NCBI GenBank assembly: GCA_024403655.1
Contig: JAKSRK010000015.1
Coordinates: forward strand, 1-40,968
Reading direction: 5' to 3'
Length of the DNA stretch: 40,968 bases
Source: Saccharofermentans sp.
Lineage (GTDB): Bacteria > Bacillota > Clostridia > Saccharofermentanales > Saccharofermentanaceae
Numbering within the stretch: position 1 is the stretch's first letter; each line of letters begins with the position of its first letter. This document shows, in pieces, positions 1-7,454 of this stretch. The notes beneath the pieces are model-generated. The model searched no databases, was not told the DNA's origin, and saw nothing but the letters and a program-made list of their open reading frames with translations. A program made the position numbers and the translations under genes.

Positions 1-19
1 TGGGTTAATAGATGCGGGA

Positions 20-25
20 TAAAAT
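20..25 (+). promoter_or_regulatory. -10 element of a predicted leaderless promoter for the kinase gene
   Basis: TAAAAT lies six bases before the ATG at 32, so transcription would start at or next to the start codon. No Shine-Dalgarno site sits at a workable distance. The -35 region would fall at or beyond the window edge and cannot be read. Confidence 0.45.
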
Positions 26-31
26 ATTAAT

Positions 32-1162
32 ATGAGCAGCATGAATTACTATAAAACTCTGCAGGAGTACAAAAACAAGAATCAATATCTGGTCATGAAC
101 GAAGTGACCAGAGATATATGTCTGAAGAAAACCCTGACGGTCTATGACATTGAAGTTTTTGCATGGCTTAAGAGTCATCATCCGTCTCATACTCCTGAGA
201 TACTGGACTATTACGAAGAGAATGGGAAACTAATCGTCTTCGAGAAGTTTATTTCAGGTTTGCCTCTGGACGAATACATAAGGAAGAACAATCCCGGTAT
301 TAAACAAAGAGTAAAAATACTGTCAGAGATTTGCGACGGATTAACAAGTCTTCACAAATCTCCCCGGCCAATCATCCACCGAGATATTAAGGCGCAGAAC
401 ATCATTATAGATGCGAACGGAAGCGTTACGATTGTAGATTTTGATGCTGCCAAGGTATATAAAAACGGAGAATCCTGCGATACTGTACTTCTCGGAACAG
501 AAGGCCATGCTGCGCCTGAACAGTATGGTTTCGCTCAGTCAGACCCCAGGACTGATGTGTATGGAGTCGGTATTCTTGCAAAAGAAATTCTTCCGAATAA
601 AAAACCATACAGTAGCATTATTCAAAAAGCTACTTCCATGGATCCAAGGTTCAGATATGCGAATACCCGTCAGCTTAAAGACGCTTTGCATGGAAAGAAT
701 TTTGGCAGAGACAAGGCCATTGTACTGGGCATCGTGCTTACTGTTGCCCTTACTGTCATTAGCTTATATTTGTGTCTTCTTTCAGCAACACTTACACCTG
801 CAAGAAAGGCTGCCACGAATGTTCTGAATAAAGTAAGCATCGTTTATACAGATGGCGATTATACTGCAGATGAGCTTGAAGAGATTATCTCCTCCCCTGA
901 TTATTCAAATGCTGAAGAATTCGAAGAAGCCCTTAATAATGGTGCCGAAGTTAGAAATGCTATCGTTCGCTTCGAAGCTCTTGATGTTCATAGTCGTACT
1001 GCATATGGCTATGGCAATATCTTTGCCGGAGCTCATTTGAATTTTGTATCAACGTCCGCTCCTGATGTTGTTGAGTGCGATATATTAACAGTCAGAATAT
1101 GTGCTGTAAGCCATTACTCTAACCACTGGTTCATTTCCTACGAAATTCTTGATGTAGAATAA
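32..1162 (+). CDS. membrane-anchored Ser/Thr protein kinase-like protein
   Basis: A 376-residue Hanks-type kinase fold. The catalytic loop HRDIK is at residues 116-120 (Asp118), the metal-binding DFG motif appears as DFD at 136-138, and a GTEGHAAPEQYG activation/APE segment follows. The N-lobe is short and I cannot find the glycine-rich loop; a candidate ATP-anchoring lysine is around residues 32-33. One transmembrane helix (about 230-252) is followed by about 120 residues predicted to be outside the cell, with no recognised domain. The layout is kinase inside, possible sensor outside, as in PrkC/PknB-type receptors but without PASTA repeats. The start is chosen from the -10/ATG spacing; an internal Met at residue 4 is an alternative. 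The altered DFG and missing loop leave open that it is a weak kinase or a pseudokinase. The substrate is unknown. Confidence 0.8.
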   Translation: MSSMNYYKTLQEYKNKNQYLVMNEVTRDICLKKTLTVYDIEVFAWLKSHHPSHTPEILDYYEENGKLIVFEKFISGLPLDEYIRKNNPGIKQRVKILSEICDGLTSLHKSPRPIIHRDIKAQNIIIDANGSVTIVDFDAAKVYKNGESCDTVLLGTEGHAAPEQYGFAQSDPRTDVYGVGILAKEILPNKKPYSSIIQKATSMDPRFRYANTRQLKDALHGKNFGRDKAIVLGIVLTVALTVISLYLCLLSATLTPARKAATNVLNKVSIVYTDGDYTADELEEIISSPDYSNAEEFEEALNNGAEVRNAIVRFEALDVHSRTAYGYGNIFAGAHLNFVSTSAPDVVECDILTVRICAVSHYSNHWFISYEILDVE

Positions 1163-1177
1163 TAATTCGCACTTACA

Positions 1178-1206
1178 ATGACAAATTCTCCTCATACTGA
1201 TAGAAT
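1178..1206 (+). promoter_or_regulatory. sigma-A-type promoter of the [FeFe] hydrogenase gene
   Basis: ATGACA (1178-1183), a 17-base spacer and TAGAAT (1201-1206). Transcription would begin near 1213, giving a leader of about 15 bases that consists mostly of the Shine-Dalgarno site GGAGGA. Confidence 0.6.
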
Positions 1207-1227
1207 GAACACGGAGGAGAGTTGCTT

Positions 1228-2730
1228 ATGAGAGGTTTACATACACCGGTATCGGATCTTAGAAAGAGCGTCTTTGTTGAAGTAGCAAAGATTGCATACG
1301 AATCAGAGAACGTAAAGGATGATCTTGAGGCACTGCCTTACAAGATATCTCCCGACGAGACACCCAAATTCGGCGACAACATCTACCAGGAGCGTGCCAT
1401 TATTGCAGAAAGAGCACGACTTGCCATGGGTCTTTCCCTTCGTCCGGCCAACAAACCCGTACACATAACAAGCGGTCTTGATCAGAGTTCCGTTGATGAG
1501 GTTTACTACGAAGCTCCTCTTATGCAGGTAATTCCTTCTGCATGCGCGAAATGCGAGGATAACGTCTACGAAGTATCTAACCTCTGCCGTAACTGCCTTT
1601 CGCACAATTGTGTTGAGGTCTGCCCCGTTGGCGCCGTCTCCATGATAGACGACCACTCCCACATAGATAAGGAAAAGTGTATTAAATGCGGTAAATGCAA
1701 AGCAAGCTGCCCTTACGACGCTATTGGAAAGAGGGTGCGTCCCTGTGCTTTATCCTGTGGCATTAAGGCCATCGAAAGTGACGACTTGGGAAGAGCTTCC
1801 ATAAACCAGAATAAGTGCCTTTCGTGCGGTATGTGCATGGTAAACTGCCCCTTTGGCGCCATTGCAGATAAGTCTCAGTTCTACCAGATGATCAGAGCCA
1901 TGAAGTCTGGCGCCAAGGTCATAGCAGAGATTGCTCCTGCGTATATAGGTCAGTTCGGACCCGAAGCTACTAAGGATAAGATTTATGCTGCGCTAAAGGC
2001 TCTGGGCTTCTATGAGGTATACGAAGTTGCTTTGGGTGCAGACATCGGCTGTATAAACGAAGCCAAGGACTATGTCGAGAATGTTATTCACGGAGATAAG
2101 CCTTTTGCTCTTACTTCCTGCTGCCCTTCCTGGGCTATGCTTGCAAAGCTCTTCTTCCCTGAAGTAAAAGATCAGATATCACTTGAGCTTACTCCCATGG
2201 TCGCAACCGCAAGAAGCATCAAGCAGAAAGAGCCCGACGCCAAGGTGGTATTTATTGGCCCCTGCGCTTCCAAGAAGCTTGAGGCTATGAGAAAGACTGT
2301 ACGCTCTGATGTAGACTTTGTTATTACTTTCGAGGAGCTGGATGCTATCTTTACTGCTCGTGGAATAAATCCTTCTACAATTGAAGCTTCAGGTTCCTTA
2401 CACGATGCTACCGGAGCAGGACGCGGCTATGCCATCGCAGGCGGCGTTATGGATGCAATAAAGAAATGCATGGCAGAATACTATCCCGAAGAGGAATTAA
2501 AGTGCGAGCACTACGAAGGTCTTGCTGACTGCCGTACAGCTCTCCTCCTTGCCAAGAATGGCAAGAAGGACGGTCTTCTTATAGAAGGTATGGCCTGCCC
2601 GGGCGGATGTGTCGCAGGTGCAGGAACCCTAATCGATGTCAACAAGGCCAAGAAAGAGGTCGAGAAGATGGTACAGGCTTCCACCAAGAACGTACCGCCT
2701 CTTGAGCTTAAGGATATTGAGTTAGACTAA
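1228..2730 (+). CDS. monomeric [FeFe] hydrogenase, group-B type
   Basis: A 500-residue iron-only hydrogenase that would interconvert 2H+ and H2 with ferredoxin in the cytoplasm. An N-terminal cysteine-rich region (C106-C132) is followed by two ferredoxin-type CxxCxxCxxxCP clusters (C151-C161 and C197-C207). The H-cluster domain follows: TSCCPSW (C298, C299), GPCASKK (C346) and MACPGGC (C457, C461). These are all four cysteine ligands plus the proton-transfer cysteine. GPCASKK in place of MPCxxK fits group B enzymes, which lack the NADH-linked HydA/B/C partners; none are encoded here. The start is ATG 1228, nine bases after GGAGGA; the upstream in-frame TTG at 1222 is too close to that site. 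The gene stands alone between its own promoter and terminator. It faces the Hdr-Flx-Frd operon tail to tail, so a metabolic link through ferredoxin is plausible but not shown. Confidence 0.9.
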   Translation: MRGLHTPVSDLRKSVFVEVAKIAYESENVKDDLEALPYKISPDETPKFGDNIYQERAIIAERARLAMGLSLRPANKPVHITSGLDQSSVDEVYYEAPLMQVIPSACAKCEDNVYEVSNLCRNCLSHNCVEVCPVGAVSMIDDHSHIDKEKCIKCGKCKASCPYDAIGKRVRPCALSCGIKAIESDDLGRASINQNKCLSCGMCMVNCPFGAIADKSQFYQMIRAMKSGAKVIAEIAPAYIGQFGPEATKDKIYAALKALGFYEVYEVALGADIGCINEAKDYVENVIHGDKPFALTSCCPSWAMLAKLFFPEVKDQISLELTPMVATARSIKQKEPDAKVVFIGPCASKKLEAMRKTVRSDVDFVITFEELDAIFTARGINPSTIEASGSLHDATGAGRGYAIAGGVMDAIKKCMAEYYPEEELKCEHYEGLADCRTALLLAKNGKKDGLLIEGMACPGGCVAGAGTLIDVNKAKKEVEKMVQASTKNVPPLELKDIELD

Positions 2731-2744
2731 CCACATAAAGATAA

Positions 2745-2780
2745 ACAGGACCGTTCGAATGAATGGTCCTGTTGCTTTAT
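2745..2780 (+). terminator. intrinsic terminator after the hydrogenase gene
   Basis: Inverted repeat ACAGGACC (2745-2752) with GGTCCTGT (2765-2772). The stem extends through a wobble pair and TTC/GAA to a GAAT loop. A short T-rich tail follows. Confidence 0.75.
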
Positions 2781-3139
2781 CGTAAGAGTCAAATGTTGTA
2801 AATCTTCTGTTATTACCTTGAACATTTATATTCTCGCTTGTATTTTGTTGCAATCGAAAACCGCCCCGATAGCGAAGCGGCCTTCCGATGTGAATGAAAC
2901 AAAAAAGGAGTTAGGAAAAATCACTGTTCTGAATGGTTTATTTGTGTGTATCATTCTTAACATTATGATACCTGTTAGAAGTCCCGGTGTCGTTCACAAA
3001 CCTCTGTAAATTGCGAAGAAAATGTGAACTACAAATTAATCTCTTTCTCCTAAAACCCTCAGAATATCTTTATTTGGGAGTTATTTAGTTAAATGAATTT
3101 TGTCGTCATTTGTCACATTTGAGTTTTTCTCACTAACTA
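2781..3139. other. intergenic stretch with no supported gene
   Basis: About 360 bases between the hydrogenase terminator and the terminator of the opposing operon. A 63-codon frame at 2818-3009 starts with TTG, has no Shine-Dalgarno site and shows no recognisable protein character. A weak CCGC/GCGG hairpin followed by TTTT can be drawn on the minus strand near 2865-2882. Nothing else stands out. Confidence 0.5.
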
Positions 3140-3173
3140 AAAGGAGTTGCTCCGTTTCCGGAACAACTCCTTT
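3140..3173 (-). terminator. intrinsic terminator of the hdr-flx-frd operon
   Basis: AAAGGAGTTG (3140-3149) pairs with CAACTCCTTT (3164-3173). An inner TCCG/CGGA helix also forms. On the minus strand it ends in CCTTTT and lies about 20 bases after the frdA stop. The AAGGAGTTGC arm closely resembles the terminator at 40890-40919. Confidence 0.7.
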
Positions 3174-3194
3174 GATATCAGTTTTGATTCTGAA

Positions 3195-4805
3195 TTATCT
3201 CTCGTGTCTAGCGTACTTAGGAAGAAGCATAGGAGATACTTCGCCTGTCTCAAGACCAGCGTCCTTAAGCTCCTTGTCGAAGCTTGCTACGTGGTCAATG
3301 TTGAGGTTACCGAGAGTAACTTCCTTATACTTAGCTGCTGCCTTCTTACCTGCGTTACGGCCGAATACGATAACGTCAAGGAGAGAGTTACCCATAAGTC
3401 TGTTTGTACCATGGATACCACCTGCAGCCTCACCAGCTACGAGAAGGTTAGGGATTACGTTTGTGAATCCGTCGCCGTTGATCTCAAGACCACCGTTCTG
3501 GTAGTGAAGTGTAGGATAGATAAGGATAGGTACCTTTCTCATATCGATGCCGTAGTTCATGTACATTCTGAACATAGCAGGGATTCTCTTCTCGATTGTA
3601 CCCTCACCGCCGAGAATCTCAATCATGGGTGTATCAAGCCATACGCCCTGAACTCCACCGGGAGCGTCAACACCTCTGCCCTCTCTGCACTCACGGATAA
3701 CACCGGAAGCGTTAACGTCACGAGTCTCAAGGGGATGGATATAAGCTTCACCGTTAGCATTAACAAGCTGAGCACCTACGGATCTTACCTTCTCTGTAAC
3801 GAGAGCTCCGAGGATCTGTGAAGGATATACAGCACCTGTAGGGTGATACTGGATAGAATCCTGATAAAGGAGAGGAGCACCAGCTCTGTATCCGAGTACA
3901 AGACCGTCAGCTGTAGCACCGTAATGGTTGGATGTAGGGAATCCGTTGTAGTGCATTCTTCCTGCACCACCTGTAGCGATAACAACTGTCTTAGCTCTTG
4001 CTACGAGGTAGTCACCTGTCTCCATGTTAAGAAGAACAGCACCTGCAACCTGGCCCTTATCGTCCTTAATAAGCTCAACAGCAGATGTGAACTCGATTAC
4101 GGGGATACCAAGGTTGATTACTTCGTCACGAAGTGTACGCATGATTTCTGCACCGGAATAGTCCTTAGCAGCGTGCATTCTCTTTCTGGAAGTACCGCCA
4201 CCATGTGTTGTTACCATTGTGCCGTCCTCTTCCTTATCGAACTCTACGCCGAGTTCGTTGAGCCACTTAATAGCATCGGGAGCCTCAGATGTGAGTCTCT
4301 TAACGAGCTCAGGTCTTGCAGCGAAGTGTCCGCCACCGAAGCAGTCAAGGTAGTGCTGTACAGGAGAGTCGTTCTCCTTGTCTGCAGCCTGGATACCACC
4401 CTCAGCCATCATTGTGTTTGCATCACCGATACGAAGCTTTGTAACGATCATTACGTTAGCGCCTGCGTTGTGTGCTTCGATAGCACAGGAAGAACCTGCA
4501 CCGCCGGCACCGATTACGAGTACGTCTACATCGTAGTCAATCTTATTAAGATCAACCTTGTCAGTCATAAGACGGCTTGTTGAATGAAGCATTTTTGCAA
4601 GCTCGATAGGAGCTCTCTGACCCTTGTTGGGACCAACCTTGATCTCATCAAAAGAGTCGTCGTTATAGTCAGGATGGAACTTGGAAAGGAGATCATCCTT
4701 CTCCTCTGCAGTAAGTCTTCTGGGCTCAGTAGCCATACGAGCGGCTCTGGTAGCTTCGACCTTCTTAATGGATTCCATCATACTTTCTGAATATGGTGTA
4801 TACAT
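3195..4805 (-). CDS. frdA: fumarate reductase-like flavoprotein subunit, soluble Hdr-linked type
   Basis: A 536-residue FAD enzyme of the fumarate reductase/succinate dehydrogenase/L-aspartate oxidase family. The FAD Rossmann motif GAGGAG is at 99-104, after an unusual N-terminal extension of about 90 residues. Dicarboxylate-site residues are present: HPTG (H321), TEKVR (R341), HYQNGG (H434) and TNRLMGNS (R469), matching E. coli FrdA H232, R287, H355 and R390. The residue that normally carries covalent FAD (His in the SHT..A.GGI motif) is Asn130 here, so FAD should bind non-covalently. The protein ends about 50 residues after the FAD-binding FGRNAG segment and lacks the usual C-terminal helical domain. 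The start follows AGGAGG by 8 bases, just after the frdB stop. As last gene of the operon it probably takes electrons from FrdB and reduces fumarate. Another enoate or dicarboxylate substrate is possible. Confidence 0.85.
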   Translation of the reverse strand: MYTPYSESMMESIKKVEATRAARMATEPRRLTAEEKDDLLSKFHPDYNDDSFDEIKVGPNKGQRAPIELAKMLHSTSRLMTDKVDLNKIDYDVDVLVIGAGGAGSSCAIEAHNAGANVMIVTKLRIGDANTMMAEGGIQAADKENDSPVQHYLDCFGGGHFAARPELVKRLTSEAPDAIKWLNELGVEFDKEEDGTMVTTHGGGTSRKRMHAAKDYSGAEIMRTLRDEVINLGIPVIEFTSAVELIKDDKGQVAGAVLLNMETGDYLVARAKTVVIATGGAGRMHYNGFPTSNHYGATADGLVLGYRAGAPLLYQDSIQYHPTGAVYPSQILGALVTEKVRSVGAQLVNANGEAYIHPLETRDVNASGVIRECREGRGVDAPGGVQGVWLDTPMIEILGGEGTIEKRIPAMFRMYMNYGIDMRKVPILIYPTLHYQNGGLEINGDGFTNVIPNLLVAGEAAGGIHGTNRLMGNSLLDVIVFGRNAGKKAAAKYKEVTLGNLNIDHVASFDKELKDAGLETGEVSPMLLPKYARHER

Positions 4806-4818
4806 CTATGGGCCCTCC

Positions 4819-5493
4819 TTATTTCTCAATCTCTCTGTTGTTGTAAAGATTCTTGACCTCATCAATGGGCTTAGCCATCATCCCTGCCATTGCCTCATCG
4901 AATACGCCGTTATCGATCTCTTCAACACGCTTGGTAAGGTGCTTTGCCTCGGGCTCGATGTACTTACCGTTAAGTCTTCTTGCAAGAAGTCCGACCATGG
5001 GATGTGAGATACCTGCGGGGCATCTTACGGAACAAGTTCCGCACATGATACAGTCGAAAGACTCCTCTGCGCACTTCTTCATATCGCCTCTCTGAGCATA
5101 TGCGATGTACTGCATTGTGTTAAGGCTCTGAGGGCATGCCTTTGTGCAGGCATTACATCCGATACATGAGTAGATCTCAGGATAAAGCTCCATCATAACC
5201 TTCTGGTTAGCCTTGAGATCATTGATATCGTATGTTCTCTTGTCTGTAGGGAAGTAAGGAACCTGTGTGATATACATGCCTTCCTGTACCTTTGTTGTAC
5301 AAGCAAGACCTGTCTTAAGCTCGTTCTTACCCTTGATTCTGTAGATTGTAGCGCAAGCTCCGCAGAAGCCGTGACGGCATCCAACGCCTCTCTTCAAAGT
5401 ATAGCCTGCATATTCCATAGCGGTCTGAATTGTCAGAGCCGCAGGTACGCTGTATTTCTTTCCGTAGAAATATACATTTACCATCTCTTCCAT
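4819..5493 (-). CDS. frdB: fumarate reductase-like iron-sulfur subunit
   Basis: A 224-residue electron-transfer subunit with a plant-type [2Fe-2S] domain (C39, C44, C47, C65). Two CxxCxxCxxxCP motifs follow at C110-C120 and C148-C158. Canonical FrdB/SdhB proteins have [2Fe-2S], [4Fe-4S] and [3Fe-4S] centres; here the last motif has the extra cysteine and should hold a [4Fe-4S], as in HdrC or TfrB-type proteins. There is no CCG domain like that at the C-terminus of methanogen TfrB; HdrB of the same operon could supply it. No membrane anchor subunit (FrdC/D) is encoded, so quinone is an unlikely partner. The start is set at ATG 5493, about nine bases after AGAAAGGA; the longer frame to 5538 would run into flxA. 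It should wire FrdA to the Hdr-Flx module. Confidence 0.85.
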   Translation of the reverse strand: MEEMVNVYFYGKKYSVPAALTIQTAMEYAGYTLKRGVGCRHGFCGACATIYRIKGKNELKTGLACTTKVQEGMYITQVPYFPTDKRTYDINDLKANQKVMMELYPEIYSCIGCNACTKACPQSLNTMQYIAYAQRGDMKKCAEESFDCIMCGTCSVRCPAGISHPMVGLLARRLNGKYIEPEAKHLTKRVEEIDNGVFDEAMAGMMAKPIDEVKNLYNNREIEK

Positions 5494-5512
5494 AATAAGA
5501 ATTCCTTTCTGA

Positions 5513-6352
5513 TCAATATTCGTTGGGAAGTTCATCAATCTGGTCGAACCTGAATACAGGGCCGTCCTTACATACGAACTTGGATCCGATGTTGCATCTT
5601 CCGCACTTACCGATACCGCACTTCATACGAAGCTCAAGTGTTGTGTAGATCTGCTCATCCGTGAATCCCATTTCCTTGAGACCCTGAAGAACGAACTTGA
5701 TCATGATCGGCGGTCCGCAGACGATTCCGATGCAGTCTGTAGAAAAACCGATTTCCTTCAAATATGTGGGAACGAATCCAACGTGGCCGTCCCAGCCTTC
5801 CTGCTCACGGTCGATTGTAAGATATACATTAACATTGGGAGCCTTCATCCAGACATCCTGGATCTCCTGAAGCTTAACCAAATCATCTGCAGATCTTGAA
5901 CCGTAGAGGATATCGATTCTGCCGTAATTCTCTCTGTTATCAAGGCAATAGTTGATAACGGAACGAAGAGGTGCAAGACCGATACCACCGGCGATGAAGA
6001 GAAGGTTCTTGCCCTTGAACTCTGTCTCGACGGGGAAGTTGTTTCCGTAAGGTCCTCTTACTGTAACCTCATCACCAACCTGAAGGGAGTGAAGCTGCTC
6101 TGTAAGAATACCGCACTTCTTGATGGAGAATTCCTGGTACTCCTTATTCGTAGGAGATGAAGTGATGGAGAACATACCCTCGCTTACTCCGGGAATACAT
6201 ACCATAGCACACTGACCGGGCATATGCTCGAAGAGCTTGCCGCCGTCGGGTGCATTTACCTTAAAAGTCTTAACATCGGGTGTCTCCTGTGTGATACCCG
6301 TAATGATACCGATCTGAGGCACCAAACTGTCATGACTGCCGCAATTACACAT
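5513..6352 (-). CDS. flxA: FAD/NAD(P)-binding oxidoreductase, FlxA/AsrB-like
   Basis: A 279-residue ferredoxin-NADP reductase/dihydroorotate dehydrogenase PyrK-like protein. The FAD-binding motif FSITSSP is at 61-67, the pyridine-nucleotide motif AGGIGLAPLRS at 121-131 and CGPP near 212. A C-terminal [2Fe-2S] site has C245, C250, C253 and C261. In FlxABCD-HdrABC complexes this subunit oxidises NADH and feeds electrons towards HdrA; the same role is inferred here. The start is ATG 6352, nine bases after AAGGAGG. The longer frame to 6376 places that Shine-Dalgarno site inside the coding sequence. It overlaps the flxB stop by 8 bases. Homology to sulfite reductase subunit B (AsrB) is an alternative label, but no AsrC sirohaem subunit is present. 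Confidence 0.85.
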   Translation of the reverse strand: MCNCGSHDSLVPQIGIITGITQETPDVKTFKVNAPDGGKLFEHMPGQCAMVCIPGVSEGMFSITSSPTNKEYQEFSIKKCGILTEQLHSLQVGDEVTVRGPYGNNFPVETEFKGKNLLFIAGGIGLAPLRSVINYCLDNRENYGRIDILYGSRSADDLVKLQEIQDVWMKAPNVNVYLTIDREQEGWDGHVGFVPTYLKEIGFSTDCIGIVCGPPIMIKFVLQGLKEMGFTDEQIYTTLELRMKCGIGKCGRCNIGSKFVCKDGPVFRFDQIDELPNEY

Positions 6353-7454
6353 TGGCTCCTGCCTCCTTCTTCTCATTCTCGAATGCCTTTATTACCTTAA
6401 CTACATTAAGGGACTGAGGGCACTTGTCCACGCAACGTCCGCATCCTACGCAGGAATACATACCGTATCTGTCGGGGAAGTAAACGAGCTTATGCATGAA
6501 TCTCTGGCGGAAACGCTGAACCTGTGAAGTACGGTTCTGGCCACCTGCCATAAGTGTGAAGTCGGAATACATGCAGGAATCCCAGCATCTGTATCTCTGG
6601 ATTCCGTCCTTAGTGGAGTAATCCTTGATGTCGTAGCACTGACATGTAGGGCATACGAAAGTACATGTTCCGCAGCCAAGACAAGGCTTGTAAAGTTCGT
6701 TCCATACTTCGGAATTGAACTTCTCATCTGTCTTGCCTTCTCCCCATCCCTCAAGTGAGAGCTTTGTGTTGGGAAGCTTTGTCATGATGTTTGTGATGTT
6801 ACTGATCTCTGCATCTGCAGCGTCATCAGCAGCATCGGAAAGGAGAGAAGCTACGCTCTTTGTAAGCTCTTCACCCTTCTCGGAGATTGCCTTCCAGTAA
6901 AGTTCACCGTCAACAATCCATGTAGCTACGTCAGCCTTTGCCTTGGAAGGATCTGCAGGATCTACACCAAATACAGTACAGAAGCATGACTCTTCGGGCT
7001 CGTGACATGCAAGAGCAACGATGATGCCGTGCTCTCTTCTTGCCTTGTAGAAGTTATCTACGGGATCTGTAAGGAATACCTTATCAAGAGCTTCAATACC
7101 CTTAACGTCGCATGACTTCATGCCGAATACGACAAAATCCTTATCCTTGAGTTCAGTGGGAGTAATCTCAAGCTTTGTTCTGAGCTTTGTCTCAACGAGA
7201 GTCTCACTGCCCTCTTCTTCAGATGCATCCGTAGGGATAATCTTTCTGTTTACCTTGTAAAGTGTCTCGAACTGAGGGAAGAAAGCATCCTTGGGAGACT
7301 TAACTGTTTTAAGAGAGTCAAGTGCTACCTCGCAGTCTTCTGTCCAGTTAGCGTAATTTGCCTGACCAGCCTTCTTAACGGGAAGGAAAAGCTCCTTGCT
7401 CTCGGCGATGGCAGCAAATAACGAATTAATATTGTCTAAAGATATCTTATACAT
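6345..7454 (-). CDS. flxB: 4Fe-4S dicluster protein, FlxB/AsrA-like
   Basis: A 369-residue soluble iron-sulfur protein. The N-terminal two thirds is an AsrA/FlxB-like region with scattered cysteines (C115, C150, C157, C159). Two ferredoxin-type clusters follow: C258-C268, with additional CQC and Cys290/Cys294 nearby, and C335-C345. It probably passes electrons between FlxA and the FlxC/HdrA side. The start overlaps the flxC stop (TAATG) and follows AAAGGAG by nine bases, indicating translational coupling. The B/C letter assignment follows resemblance and gene order and could be swapped in other naming schemes. Confidence 0.75.
   Translation of the reverse strand: MYKISLDNINSLFAAIAESKELFLPVKKAGQANYANWTEDCEVALDSLKTVKSPKDAFFPQFETLYKVNRKIIPTDASEEEGSETLVETKLRTKLEITPTELKDKDFVVFGMKSCDVKGIEALDKVFLTDPVDNFYKARREHGIIVALACHEPEESCFCTVFGVDPADPSKAKADVATWIVDGELYWKAISEKGEELTKSVASLLSDAADDAADAEISNITNIMTKLPNTKLSLEGWGEGKTDEKFNSEVWNELYKPCLGCGTCTFVCPTCQCYDIKDYSTKDGIQRYRCWDSCMYSDFTLMAGGQNRTSQVQRFRQRFMHKLVYFPDRYGMYSCVGCGRCVDKCPQSLNVVKVIKAFENEKKEAGANV

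Noticed and set aside
2818-3009. 63-codon open frame between the hydrogenase gene and the hdr-flx-frd operon
   Set aside because: TTG start with no Shine-Dalgarno site, not protein-like in composition, and it runs toward the opposing terminator.
3147-4583. Long plus-strand open frames opposite frdA (224 and 246 codons)
   Set aside because: They lie entirely antisense to a well-conserved enzyme. Their Cys/Ser/Val-rich composition is what the complement of this codon usage gives.
3195-5493. Membrane succinate dehydrogenase/quinol-fumarate reductase
   Set aside because: No anchor or cytochrome b subunit, no [3Fe-4S] motif and no covalent-FAD histidine.
5513-7454. Anaerobic sulfite reductase AsrAB
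   Set aside because: flxA and flxB resemble AsrB and AsrA, but there is no AsrC sirohaem subunit and the genes sit within an Hdr-MvhD operon.
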